64,000 nt of DNA from Desulfarculus sp. (GTDB taxonomy: Bacteria > Desulfobacterota > Desulfarculia > Desulfarculales > Desulfarculaceae): NCBI GenBank assembly GCA_016218705.1, contig JACRDC010000119.1:1-64000 (forward strand). The letters run 5' to 3'. Positions 50,643 to 60,894 of this stretch are shown piece after piece. Both the position numbers and the translations under genes were made by a program. The notes beneath the pieces are model-generated. The model saw only the letters and a list, made by a program, of their open reading frames with translations. It was not told the origin of the DNA and ran no database searches. The first letter of the stretch is position 1. Every line of letters begins with the position of its first letter.

Positions 50643-50798
50643 TGCTGATTTGCAACCAGTAGATAACTAATCAGCATAAAGAGCGGGCCATGGATGGCCC
50701 GCCGGGCGCGCGAGCGCCCGGGAGGCCGGGCAAAACCGCGTTTTTGCCCAGCCGAGTTGCGGTCAAAGCCATGGATGGCTTTGACCGCATGGCGATAT
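50641..50798. repeat. copy E of the ATACCAA element family, 158 bp, reverse orientation with altered left end
   Basis: Modules in reverse order: GCGGGCCATGGATGGCCCGC, GGGCGC/GCGCCC, GGCCGGGCAAAA ... TTTTGCCCAGCC, and GCGGTCAAAGCC/GGCTTTGACCGC. The terminal hairpin is replaced by ATGCTGAT ... ATCAGCAT (50642-50678), and the right end is eroded (GCATGGCGATAT). In the third stem both arms changed together (GATTGC to GACCGC), keeping the pairing. Begins at the cobS stop codon. Confidence 0.82.
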
Positions 50799-50806
50799 CA
50801 AATGCC

Positions 50807-50835
50807 TTGCCACCACCAACGGCCTGTGCTATGAC
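50807..50835 (+). promoter_or_regulatory. candidate sigma-70 promoter of the hydrogenase-related cluster
   Basis: TTGCCA (50807-50812), 17-base spacer, TATGAC (50830-50835), 65 bases ahead of the first ATG. Confidence 0.45.
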
Positions 50836-50900
50836 CGACAGCGGAAAGTAATACACTTTGGCCCATTGCGGCCCCAGTACATAGCCTCAAGGAGCGTGCC

Positions 50901-51404
50901 ATGAGCGTGGCCCAGGACATATCCAAGCAGATGCCCGAGGACGTCACCCCCGAGATGCTGGCCCAGTTGGACGATATCTGCCAAAAATACCGCGGCAAGC
51001 CCGGCGGGCTCATCCCGGTCTTGCAGCAGGTGCAGGGCGTGGTGGGGTATCTGCCGGTGGCAGTGCAGGACCGCATTTCCCAGAAGCTGGGCGTGCCCGG
51101 CCACGAGGTCTTCGGCGTCACCACCTTCTATTCCTTCTTCAGCATGACCCCCAAGGGCCGGCACACCGTGCGCGTGTGCATGGGCACCGCTTGCTACGTG
51201 CGCGGTGGCAAGGAGGTCCTGGACCGCCTGGAGCGCCACCTGGACATCCCGGTGGACAGCACCACGCCCGACCGGCGCTTCACCCTGGAGCAGGTGCGCT
51301 GCCTGGGCGCCTGCGGCGTGGCCCCGGTGGTGGTCGTTGACCAGGACACCCACCGCAAGGTCATGGCCGACACCGCGGTGGACCTGGTCGAGCGCTACCA
51401 GTAG
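50901..51404 (+). CDS. NuoE-like [2Fe-2S] subunit (HndA/HydC type)
   Basis: 167 residues. A helical N-terminus (LAQLDDICQKYRGKPGGLIP) and thioredoxin-like [2Fe-2S] domain with Cys in RVCMGTACYVRGGKEVLDRL and EQVRCLGACGVAPVVVV. This is the 24-kDa subunit that accompanies NuoF-type diaphorases in NAD-dependent hydrogenases, formate dehydrogenases and related bifurcating complexes. Its likely partners HndB-like and NuoF-like are encoded 5 kb downstream on the same strand, with signalling-type genes in between. Gap to the DRTGG gene is 13 bases. Confidence 0.94.
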   Translation: MSVAQDISKQMPEDVTPEMLAQLDDICQKYRGKPGGLIPVLQQVQGVVGYLPVAVQDRISQKLGVPGHEVFGVTTFYSFFSMTPKGRHTVRVCMGTACYVRGGKEVLDRLERHLDIPVDSTTPDRRFTLEQVRCLGACGVAPVVVVDQDTHRKVMADTAVDLVERYQ

Positions 51405-51417
51405 GCCGGTCACGCCC

Positions 51418-51792
51418 TTGCCGGCCAGCCTGGCCCAGGTGGCTCAGTGGCTTAGGGCCGACGTGCTTTGTTGCGCCCACGTCCTGGACCGCAGCATCAC
51501 CATGTGCCACGGCTCCGACCTGATGAGCGACGTGCTGGCCTTCAGCCACCCCAACACCCTGCTGCTGACCGGCCTGACCAACCCCCAGGTGGTGCGCACC
51601 GCCGAGGTGGCCGGCATCTATGGGGTGGTCTTCGTGCGCGGCAAGCGCCCCCGCGAGGTGATGGTGGCCCTGGCCGAGGAGTATGGCCTGCCTCTGATGG
51701 TCTCTCCCTATGCCATGTTCGACGCCTGCGGACTGCTCTTTAGCCAGGGCCTGAGGGGTTGGTCCCTGTGCGGGCCGGGGCAGCGGCCATGA
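51418..51792 (+). CDS. stand-alone DRTGG-domain protein
   Basis: 124 residues from TTG 51418 (GTG 51436 is an alternative). LCCAHVLDRSITMCHGSDLM, SDVLAFSHPNTLLLTGLTNP and VVRTAEVAGIYGVVFVRGKR match the compact DRTGG fold, found as a regulatory domain in PTS-type kinases and phosphotransacetylases. Ligand unknown. The same domain type is fused to the hydrogenase-like protein two genes on. Stop overlaps the next start (ATGA). Confidence 0.82.
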   Translation: MPASLAQVAQWLRADVLCCAHVLDRSITMCHGSDLMSDVLAFSHPNTLLLTGLTNPQVVRTAEVAGIYGVVFVRGKRPREVMVALAEEYGLPLMVSPYAMFDACGLLFSQGLRGWSLCGPGQRP

Positions 51793-52241
51793 GCGCCGGC
51801 CTGGCGCCCGAGGGTGGCGAGCCCGAGTTTCTGCGCGCCTTCGACATCCAGGCCGGCGACTTCGCCGGGGCGGGCAACGTCTCCATCGCCGTCAAGAACC
51901 TGCTCAAGGAGCTGGGCTTCGCCCCCGAGGTCCTCCGGCGGGCGGCCATCGCCGCCTTCGAGGCCGAGATGAACGTGGTGATGTACGGCGGCGGCGGCCA
52001 CATGGAGGTCTTCATCGCCCCCCGGGCGGTGCGCCTGGTCATCAGCGACCACGGACCGGGCATCCCCGACCTGGATTTGGCCATGCAGGAGGGCTGGTCC
52101 ACGGCCACGCCGGAGATGCGCGAGATGGGCTTCGGGGCCGGCATGGGCCTGCCCAACATCAAGCGCAACAGTGACCAATTGCGGATCACCACCGCCCCTG
52201 GCCAGGGCACCCGCCTGCAAGTGGACATATTCCCCAGATAG
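51789..52241 (+). CDS. anti-sigma-factor-like ATP-binding protein (RsbW/SpoIIAB-type HATPase)
   Basis: 150 residues. The GHKL fold is visible: AIAAFEAEMNVVMYGGGGHM (N-box region with E-x-x-x-N), VISDHGPGIPDLDLAM (G1) and GFGAGMGLPNIKRNSDQLRI (G2). No His-phosphotransfer or sensor domain, so it is not a classical sensor kinase; anti-sigma-type kinases have this make-up. No sigma factor or anti-anti-sigma gene adjoins. Translationally coupled to the DRTGG gene. Confidence 0.88.
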   Translation: MSAGLAPEGGEPEFLRAFDIQAGDFAGAGNVSIAVKNLLKELGFAPEVLRRAAIAAFEAEMNVVMYGGGGHMEVFIAPRAVRLVISDHGPGIPDLDLAMQEGWSTATPEMREMGFGAGMGLPNIKRNSDQLRITTAPGQGTRLQVDIFPR

Positions 52242-52294
52242 TCTAGAATCCAGACACAGGGCCAGGTTCGCGTTAAGTTAGCTCCCGGAGGGGC

Positions 52295-53950
52295 ATGGCG
52301 CACGACAATCACCAGCGGGGGGGCCAGGGCAACGGCAACGGCCAGGACCTGCCCACCATGTGGATAGACCCCCAGGCCTGCCAGGGCTGCGTGCTGTGCC
52401 TCAAGGCCTGCTCGGCCAAGGCCATCCGGGTGCGCGGCGGGGTGGCCCACATCCTGCCCCAGGCCTGCGTCAACTGCGGCGATTGCTTCCGGGCCTGCCC
52501 CCACATGGCCGTGCGCTGCCGCACCACTCCCCTGGAGCACATGCGGCGCTTCCAGCACCCCGTGGCCGCGGCCAGCCCCACCCTGTTCAGCCAGTTCGGC
52601 TACCGCACCACGCCCAACCAGATACTCCTGGCCCTGGAACGCCTGGGCTTTCAGCAGGTGATGGACATGGGCTGGCTGTGCGAGATGAACTCGGTGGCCA
52701 TGGAGGAATACCTCCTGGCCCACCCCGAGCTGCGGCCGGGCATCAGCCCCAGTTGTCCGGCGGTGATACGGCTCATCGCCGGGCGCTTTCCCAGCCTGTT
52801 GGGCAACGTGCTGCCCATCCTGCCGCCCCGGGTCTTCGCCGGCAAGGTGGTCAAGGAGCGCCTGGCCCAGAGCCAGGGCTGGGACCCCCGCGAGGTGGGG
52901 GTGTTCCACATCGCCCCCTGCGCGGCCAAGATGGTGGGACCCCATGACCCGGTGGTGCTGGACCAGCCCTACGTGGACGGGGTCTTCAGCTTCCGCGAGA
53001 TTTATGGCCCCTTGCTTCAGGCCCTGCAGGGCCTGGAGGAGGACCACACCCTGCAGAAGTGCTCGGGCGCGGGCATCGCCTGGGCCATGAGCGGCGGCCA
53101 GGCCGCGGCGGTGGACGTGGAGCACACCCTGGACGTGGCCGGCTTCGACGAGGTGGTGCGCATCCTGGAGATGCTGGAGGCCGGCCGCCTGCGTGACCTG
53201 CGCTTTCTGGAGGCCCACATCTGCCCCGACGGCTGCCTGGGTGGACCCCTGGTGGTGGAGAACCACTACCGCGCCAAGAGTGTCACCCTGCGCCAGATGC
53301 GCCGCTTCGGGGCCATGAGCCGGGTCAACCGGGCCAAGATCAAGCAGTTCATGGCCGAGGGGCTCTATGACTGGCGCCAGGAGGCCCGGCCCTGTCCCCT
53401 GCCGCCCCTGGACCCCGACACCAGCCAGGCCATCGCCAAGATGAAGGCCATACAGTCCCTGACCGCCCGCCTGCCGGGCATTGAGTGCGGGGTCTGCGGC
53501 TCGCCCGACTGCCAGACCTTCGCCGAGGACGTCATCCTGGGCCGGGCCGGCGAGGACCTGTGCCCCTTCACGCTTCAGCGCGGCGGTCCTCATCCGGCCC
53601 CCGCCGGGAGGCAAACCGTGACAGTCAAGGACCTGGTGGACAAACTGGGGCTAGAGGTGGCCGCCGGCGCCGGCGGTCTGGGGCGCGAGGTCAAGGGCGG
53701 CTACATCTCCGACCTCTTGTCGGACGTGATGGCCAACGCCCAGACCGGCGCGGTGTGGCTGACCATCCAGGCCCACCAGAACGTGGTGGCCGTGGCGGTG
53801 CTCAAGGAGCTGGCGGCGGTGATCCTGGTGGGGGGCCGCGCCCCGGCCGAGGAGACCGTGGCCAAGGCCGAGCAGGAGGCCGTGCCGGTGCTGGCCGCGC
53901 CAGACGACGCCTTCACCCTGGCCGGCAGGCTCCATGCCCTGGGGCTCTAG
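52295..53950 (+). CDS. [FeFe]-hydrogenase-like iron-sulfur protein with C-terminal DRTGG domain
   Basis: 551 residues. Two [4Fe-4S] sites: Cys29, 32, 35, 39 and Cys58, 61, 64, 68. Then a hydrogenase large-subunit-like domain (90-365) keeping the four H-cluster Cys: SPSCPAV (154), IAPCAAKM (209), EAHICPDGCLGG (310, 314). The motifs are relaxed compared with catalytic enzymes (PSCPAVIRL for TSCCPxW; APCAAK for MPCxxK). A further Cys4 cluster (398, 401, 406, 423) resembles a CoA-dehydrogenase-type 4Fe-4S domain. The last 110 residues (443-551) are a DRTGG domain. Organisation suggests a sensory (group C-like) hydrogenase rather than an H2-producing enzyme. Ribosome site CCCGGAGGGG before ATG 52295. 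Confidence 0.9.
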   Translation: MAHDNHQRGGQGNGNGQDLPTMWIDPQACQGCVLCLKACSAKAIRVRGGVAHILPQACVNCGDCFRACPHMAVRCRTTPLEHMRRFQHPVAAASPTLFSQFGYRTTPNQILLALERLGFQQVMDMGWLCEMNSVAMEEYLLAHPELRPGISPSCPAVIRLIAGRFPSLLGNVLPILPPRVFAGKVVKERLAQSQGWDPREVGVFHIAPCAAKMVGPHDPVVLDQPYVDGVFSFREIYGPLLQALQGLEEDHTLQKCSGAGIAWAMSGGQAAAVDVEHTLDVAGFDEVVRILEMLEAGRLRDLRFLEAHICPDGCLGGPLVVENHYRAKSVTLRQMRRFGAMSRVNRAKIKQFMAEGLYDWRQEARPCPLPPLDPDTSQAIAKMKAIQSLTARLPGIECGVCGSPDCQTFAEDVILGRAGEDLCPFTLQRGGPHPAPAGRQTVTVKDLVDKLGLEVAAGAGGLGREVKGGYISDLLSDVMANAQTGAVWLTIQAHQNVVAVAVLKELAAVILVGGRAPAEETVAKAEQEAVPVLAAPDDAFTLAGRLHALGL

Positions 53951-53962
53951 AGCACCCCGGCC

Positions 53963-54724
53963 ATGAGCCTGGTCAAGGCTGATCTGCATATGCACTCCTG
54001 CCTGAGCCCCTGCGCCGGCCTGGACATGACCCCCAGCGCCATGGTGGAGCGCGCCCGCGACCTGGGCCTGGGGCTGATGGCGCTCACCGACCACAACAGC
54101 GCCGAGAACGTGGCCGCCCTGCGCCAGGCCGCCGGCCGCCTGGGGCCTGGGGCGCCGGTGGTGCTGGCCGGCCTGGAGGTGACCACCGCCGAGGAGGCCC
54201 ACCTCCTGGCCCTGTTCGAGGACCTGCGCGCGGCGCTCACCATGCAGGCCATGGTCTACAGCCACCTGCAGCCGGGAGTCAACGACCCCGAGGTCTTCGG
54301 CTACCAGATCATCGCCAACGCCGACGACGAGGTGGAGGAGTTCAACCCGCGCCTCTTGATCGGCGCCACCGACCTGCCGGTGAACAACCTGGTGCGGCGC
54401 ATCCACGGCCTGGGGGGCCTGGCCGTGGCCTGCCACGTGGACCGGCCCGCCTACAGCCTGGTGGGGCAGTTGGGCATGATTCCCCCTGACTTGGCCCTGG
54501 ACGCCGTGGAGCTTTCCTGGCTGGCCGGCCCGGCCACGGCCGGCCAATACCTGGGGGGGCTGAATCTGCCGGTGGTCAGTTCCTCCGACGCCCACGGGCT
54601 GGATGACATGGGCCGGGCCTGGACCGAGTATGAAATCGAGGCACCCACCCTGGCCGAGCTGGGCCTGGCCCTGGCCGGCCAGGAGGGCCGGGGCATCGTG
54701 GCCATCCAACGGCGGGGGGCCTGA
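53963..54724 (+). CDS. PHP-domain phosphoesterase
   Basis: 253 residues. PHP metal motifs: KADLHMHSCLSPCAGLDMTP (motif I), LMALTDHNSAENV (II), GLAVACHVDRPAYS (III) and VVSSSDAHGLDDMG (IV). Family enzymes hydrolyse phosphoesters (e.g. nucleoside 3',5'-bisphosphates, histidinol phosphate); this small single-domain form commonly accompanies the hydrogenase-like/DRTGG genes. Twelve bases after the preceding stop, four bases before the next start. Confidence 0.9.
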   Translation: MSLVKADLHMHSCLSPCAGLDMTPSAMVERARDLGLGLMALTDHNSAENVAALRQAAGRLGPGAPVVLAGLEVTTAEEAHLLALFEDLRAALTMQAMVYSHLQPGVNDPEVFGYQIIANADDEVEEFNPRLLIGATDLPVNNLVRRIHGLGGLAVACHVDRPAYSLVGQLGMIPPDLALDAVELSWLAGPATAGQYLGGLNLPVVSSSDAHGLDDMGRAWTEYEIEAPTLAELGLALAGQEGRGIVAIQRRGA

Positions 54725-54727
54725 GCC

Positions 54728-55300
54728 ATGGAGGACCTGTCCCTGCACATCCTGGACATCGTGGAGAACTCGCTCATGGCCGGGGCGCGCCTGATCGAGG
54801 TGGCCATGGAGGAGGACCCGGCCGGCGACTCCATGACCATCACGGTCAGCGACGACGGCCAGGGCATGGCCCCTGAATTCCTGGCCCAGGCCACCGATCC
54901 CTTCGTCACCACCCGCACCACCCGGCGGGTGGGCCTGGGCCTGAGCCTGTTCAAGGCCAACGCCACCTCCTGGGGCGGCGGCCTGGAGGTCAAGAGTCAG
55001 CCCGGGGCGGGCACCACGGTGCGCGTCTGGTTCCAGCGCGGCCACCTGGACCGGCCGCCCCTGGGTGACTGGCCGCGCACCCTCTGCGGCCTGATTCTCA
55101 CCCGCCAGGAGGTGGACTTCCGCTACCTGCACCGGGTGGGCGACCAGGAATTCGAGCTGGACACCCGCGAGCTTAGGGAAGAGCTGGGGCCAGAGGCCCT
55201 GGCCGACCCCCAGGTCATGGCCCTATTGCGCCAGCAGATCGCCCAGGCCCTGGACCAGATCGGAGTGGCGCAGGTGCCGGCCCCGCCCGGCGGTTTCTAG
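54728..55300 (+). CDS. GHKL ATP-binding protein (histidine-kinase-like ATPase domain)
   Basis: 190 residues. MEDLSLHILDIVENSLMAGA contains the N-box, VSDDGQGMAPEFLAQATDPF the G1 box, TRRVGLGLSLFKANATSWGG the G2 box, with SQPGAGTTVRVWFQ closing the fold. Residues 115-190 form a small C-terminal extension. No phosphoacceptor His domain or sensor. Second ATPase of this type in the cluster. Confidence 0.9.
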   Translation: MEDLSLHILDIVENSLMAGARLIEVAMEEDPAGDSMTITVSDDGQGMAPEFLAQATDPFVTTRTTRRVGLGLSLFKANATSWGGGLEVKSQPGAGTTVRVWFQRGHLDRPPLGDWPRTLCGLILTRQEVDFRYLHRVGDQEFELDTRELREELGPEALADPQVMALLRQQIAQALDQIGVAQVPAPPGGF

Positions 55301-55461
55301 CGGTGGCGGGTGCTCGCTGGGTGTACCCTGCCCGGCCTCGCCGGGGGTTGGGCCACTTTTAGGTTCACCAAGCGTCTTCTCGGGTTATCCTGTAGGTGAG
55401 CGGCCCGGGGCGCCGTGCCCACTGGCGCGGGGCCGGGCCAGACCAGCGCCAGGAGGCCCCC

Positions 55462-56349
55462 ATGAGCACCCCGCCGGACGCCCCCGCTTCCCCCCTGGGC
55501 CTGGACTCCCTGCCGCCGCCGGAGATGGCCCTCAAGGCCGAGCAGGTGGGCCTGGCCAAGGCCTCCATGTCCTTTACCAAGACCTTTACCCTGGCGGTGT
55601 TGGCCGGGGCCTTCATCGCCCTGGGGGCTGTGTTCTGCACCACGGTCACCACCGGGGCGGTAGCGTTGCCCTATGGCGTGGGGCGGCTGCTGGGGGGCCT
55701 GGCCTTCTGCCTGGGGCTGATCCTGGTGATCGTGGCCGGGGCCGAGCTGTTCACCGGCAATGCCCTGATCGTCATGGCCTGGGCCGGCGGGCGCGTGAGC
55801 ACCGTCCGCCTGCTGCGCAACTGGCTGATCGTCTACCTGGGCAACTTGGCGGGGTCCCTGGGCACCGTGGCCCTGGTGCTGGCGGGCGGGCAGTACGCCA
55901 TGGCCGGCGGGGCCGTGGGGCTAAACGCGCTCAACCTGGCCCAGGCCAAGTGCTCTCTGGAATTCGTGCCTGCCCTGGCCCTGGGCCTGCTGTGCAACGC
56001 CCTGGTCTGCCTGGCGGTCTGGCTGTGCTTCAGCGCCCGCACCTTGGGCGACCGCGTGGCGGCCATCGTTTTTCCCATCACGGCCTTCGTGGCTTGCGGC
56101 TTTGAGCACAGCGTGGCCAACATGTACTTCATCCCCGCCGGTCTGGGCGTCAAGGCCCTGGCCGGCCAGGATTTCTGGCGGGCCATCGGGCGTGCGCCGG
56201 CCGACTTCCCCCTGCTCACCTGGTCTAATTTCCTTCTGGCCAACCTGCTGCCCGTGACCCTGGGCAACATCATCGGCGGGGCGGTCCTGGTGGGGCTGGC
56301 GTACTGGTTCGTGTTCCTGCGGGGCCGGGCGCGAGACCGCCAATCTTGA
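55462..56349 (+). CDS. formate/nitrite transporter family channel (FocA/NirC-like)
   Basis: 295 residues from ATG 55462 (AGGAGGCCCCC upstream). Six membrane helices; AGAELFTGNALIVM and FVACGFEHSVANMYFIPAGL are FNT hallmarks (the central His/Asn region of the pore), as are GLLCNALVCLAVWL and LGNIIGGAVLVGLAYWF. Carries small monocarboxylates or anions such as formate or nitrite; HCO3- or HS- have also been proposed for members. Placed between the signalling genes and the diaphorase genes, which points to formate but does not prove it. Confidence 0.93.
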   Translation: MSTPPDAPASPLGLDSLPPPEMALKAEQVGLAKASMSFTKTFTLAVLAGAFIALGAVFCTTVTTGAVALPYGVGRLLGGLAFCLGLILVIVAGAELFTGNALIVMAWAGGRVSTVRLLRNWLIVYLGNLAGSLGTVALVLAGGQYAMAGGAVGLNALNLAQAKCSLEFVPALALGLLCNALVCLAVWLCFSARTLGDRVAAIVFPITAFVACGFEHSVANMYFIPAGLGVKALAGQDFWRAIGRAPADFPLLTWSNFLLANLLPVTLGNIIGGAVLVGLAYWFVFLRGRARDRQS

Positions 56350-56504
56350 GGCGGCGCGCCATGTTGAGGGCGGCCAGCCCGCCCTGGCCGCCCCAGGCCA
56401 GCCCCGGGGGATGGCGCGCAAAAGACGTGGACTTGCCTTATATATCCTGCTAGTATGCCCAAGCGAAAATCACCCCACAGATCAAGGGTTCGGGGAGGAT
56501 GAAT

Positions 56505-56882
56505 ATGGCCAAGCTGAAGATCAGCGATCTCGCCAAGATCAAGGAACAGGTCACCGCCAGCACCAGTCTGCGCGAGGGCGGGGCCTCGGTTAAGGTCACC
56601 GTGCACATGGGCACCTGCGGCATCGCCAGTGGCGCCCGCACCGTGCTCAACGCCGTGATGGACGAGCTGGAGAAATCCGCCCGCAAGGACGTGATCATCA
56701 CCACCAGCGGCTGCATGGGGTTGTGTAGCGCCGAGCCCCTGGTCACGGTGGAGAAGCTGGGCGAGGAGCCCATCAAGTACAGCTATGTGGACGATCCCAA
56801 GATGCGCCAGATCTTCAACCGCCACGTGCTGGAGGGCGAGATTCAGACGCAGTGGGTGCTGGCCAAGGGCAGCGAGCAGTAA
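56505..56882 (+). CDS. [2Fe-2S] thioredoxin-like ferredoxin, HndB type
   Basis: 125 residues. VTVHMGTCGIASGARTVLNA and TTSGCMGLCSAEPLVTVEKL hold the four Cys of a thioredoxin-like [2Fe-2S] ferredoxin. This family accompanies NuoE/NuoF-like subunits in NADP/NAD-reducing hydrogenases (HndB of Desulfovibrio fructosivorans). ATG 56505 is better spaced from GGGGAGG than ATG 56499. Followed after 13 bases by the NuoF-like gene. Confidence 0.93.
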   Translation: MAKLKISDLAKIKEQVTASTSLREGGASVKVTVHMGTCGIASGARTVLNAVMDELEKSARKDVIITTSGCMGLCSAEPLVTVEKLGEEPIKYSYVDDPKMRQIFNRHVLEGEIQTQWVLAKGSEQ

Positions 56883-56895
56883 TAGGGGGCCTGTC

Positions 56896-58686
<1,791 letters not shown>

Positions 58687-58719
58687 GCTAAAGGGCGGCG
58701 GAGCCGCATCCGGTTTAAG

Positions 58720-58760
58720 CAATCGCCCCCTCCGTCAGCCAACGGTGGGGGCGATTGTTT
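58720..58760 (+). terminator. intrinsic terminator after the NuoF-like gene
   Basis: Perfect 11-bp stem CAATCGCCCCC (58720-58730) / GGGGGCGATTG (58747-58757) followed by TTT. Ends the cluster that begins at 50901. Confidence 0.82.
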
Positions 58761-58794
58761 GTGGGGCCTAGCCAAACCCATCAATAAATTATAG

Positions 58795-60894
58795 CTACTT
58801 TCCCGGTATGGGCATGGAGGCCGCCGGCAGGAGTATCACCCCCCGCTCGGGGTCGGGCACCACCTGGAAGACCAGGTCCATCTCCTTGCGGGTGCCGGGG
58901 GTGAACAGGCCGCCGAACTGCTCCCAGAACTGGCGGTCACCCTTGGCCAGGAAGACGTAATCGAACTTCTCGTCCTTGAGCATCCTGGCCCAGGCCTCGG
59001 CGGAGAGCGGCTCGGTCCACACATCGCCCTCGAAGTAGGGCTTGCCCAGGGAGAAGAACCACTTGTTGGCCGGGCGCGGGGTGATCTCGTAGCGGATGAT
59101 GTGGAAGTTGCGCCCCGAGGAGTTCTGCCAGACGATGAAGACCCGCTTATCCAGGGGCACGGCCTTCTTGACGATCTCCACCATGGGCGTGATGCGGGCG
59201 CGGTCGTCGCTGGCGTCGCCCTTGGCCAGCCACTTGGGCATGCCCGGCCAGGAGGGCGCCTGGCTGGTCAGCAGCAGGGCGAAGGCCAGCAGGCAGGCGC
59301 CATGGAGGCCACGCCGCCAGCCGGCCAGCACCTGGTCCCCGGCGGGGCCGCGGCGCTCGGGCAGGGCGAAGCCCCAGGCCACCAGGGCCAGGGGTATGAG
59401 CATGGTGTTGACGTAGCGCACGAAGCTGGCCAGGCGCGGGCCCTCGAACTCCGAGAACGAGAACATGTACAACAGGGTCAGCCCCACCAGGTAGAAGGCC
59501 CCGAAGAACAGCAGCAAGGCGTACACCGTGGCCATGTGCCGGCGCTGGGCGGCCTCATGGTGGCGCAAGAAGCCAGCCAGGATCAACAGGCCCACCAGGC
59601 CCAGCCAGGGCATGAGGCCCAACCCCGGCACCAGCTCCTTGAAGGGCAGGCCCAGGCCCTGTTGGAGCCAGTGCACCAGCGAACGCTCCTCCTCCACCCG
59701 GTAGTTGGAAAGGGACTGGCTGAGCAGGGCCTCGCCAAAGCGCTGGCGGATGAGCTTCTGTTTTTCCGTGGCCTGCCCGGAAAAGGCCTGCCGGGCCGTG
59801 GGCCAGTCTATCTTCTGGGTCTGGAAGGATTGGCCGATGTCCAGCTCCAGCAGGCGATGCTTCCAGGTCTGGCCGGCGGTAAGCGGCGCGGCCAGGAGCA
59901 GCACCAGGGCCAGGCCCATGAGCCAGGCCGGGGTGGCCCGGGGGGCGGGGCGGGTTTCCTGGAGATGCACCTCCAACTCCACCAGGGCCACCCGAGGGGC
60001 GGTGTCCGGTTCGGCGGGCGGCGGCGCGGCGGCGGCCCGGCGGCCGGCCCGCCAGCGGGCCAGGCCCTCCACCAGGCTGTTGACCAGGATGAGGCTGAAG
60101 ATCATCCAGGCGAAGAGGATGCCCGTGGACTTGATCAGCGGCAGGGCGAAGAGCACCGGAACGAAGAGGATGACCTGGCGCTGGGTCAGGTCGCAGCGCG
60201 CGGCCAGGAACATGCCCGCCGCCAGGTAGAGCCCCAGCACCACGTCCACCATCAGCGAGCAGACAAAGACGCTCAGGGTGACCACCAGGGCGCAGACCAT
60301 CAGCAGATTGGCCAAAAGCCACCAGGGCCGGCGCCAGCCCAGCGGAGCGAAGAAGGCCGCCAGGGGCGCGGCCAGCAGCATGAAGTGCCCCAGGTAGTAG
60401 GAGGCCTCGCTGGGGGTGGAGTTGACGGCGGCGAAGTAGTGCAGCAGGTTGACGCCGGGCGGGTAGTCCTTGAACATCACCGCGCCCTGGGGGCCGGGCA
60501 ACTGGTTGGTGACCAGCATCTCCTTGGTCATCACTCCCCAGTGGGAGAACTCATCCCACAACTGCATGGTCACGTCGGGGAAGATAAGGTGGTAGCCAAG
60601 GGTGGCCAGCAGGAACAGGGTGACGCCGGGGGTGAGGAAGCGCCCCAGCCAGCGGCCATGGTCGTGGTGGCGCCAGGCCAGGAACAGGCCCCAGGCCAGG
60701 CAGACCAGCCCGCCGTAGAACACGCACACCGCCCCTTCCAGCAGCATGCCGGCCAGGGCCGCCATGTACAGTAGCCCCATCACCCCCGAGATGGCGGCCA
60801 GCAGGCACAGCTCGGCCTGGCGGCGCCAGCCGGTGTGCAGCACCAGGGCGTAGCCGATCAGGCTCAGGGGCAGGAGCAAGGCCACCGGGGGCAC
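58795..60894 (-). CDS. large polytopic membrane protein, glycosyltransferase-like
   Basis: 699 residues, about 12-14 membrane helices with a hydrophilic stretch at 275-310 and a soluble C-terminal part (590-699). An acidic pair in the first large loop (QLWDEFSHWGVMTKEMLVTN) and KDYPPGVNLLHYFAAVNSTP recall GT-C glycosyltransferases, but no family is certain. Starts at GTG 60894, directly after the stop of the methyltransferase gene. In a minus-strand group with a methyltransferase and a GT2-GtrA gene, so a role in cell-surface glycan or lipid-linked sugar assembly is inferred. Confidence 0.8.
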   Translation of the reverse strand: MPPVALLLPLSLIGYALVLHTGWRRQAELCLLAAISGVMGLLYMAALAGMLLEGAVCVFYGGLVCLAWGLFLAWRHHDHGRWLGRFLTPGVTLFLLATLGYHLIFPDVTMQLWDEFSHWGVMTKEMLVTNQLPGPQGAVMFKDYPPGVNLLHYFAAVNSTPSEASYYLGHFMLLAAPLAAFFAPLGWRRPWWLLANLLMVCALVVTLSVFVCSLMVDVVLGLYLAAGMFLAARCDLTQRQVILFVPVLFALPLIKSTGILFAWMIFSLILVNSLVEGLARWRAGRRAAAAPPPAEPDTAPRVALVELEVHLQETRPAPRATPAWLMGLALVLLLAAPLTAGQTWKHRLLELDIGQSFQTQKIDWPTARQAFSGQATEKQKLIRQRFGEALLSQSLSNYRVEEERSLVHWLQQGLGLPFKELVPGLGLMPWLGLVGLLILAGFLRHHEAAQRRHMATVYALLLFFGAFYLVGLTLLYMFSFSEFEGPRLASFVRYVNTMLIPLALVAWGFALPERRGPAGDQVLAGWRRGLHGACLLAFALLLTSQAPSWPGMPKWLAKGDASDDRARITPMVEIVKKAVPLDKRVFIVWQNSSGRNFHIIRYEITPRPANKWFFSLGKPYFEGDVWTEPLSAEAWARMLKDEKFDYVFLAKGDRQFWEQFGGLFTPGTRKEMDLVFQVVPDPERGVILLPAASMPIPGK

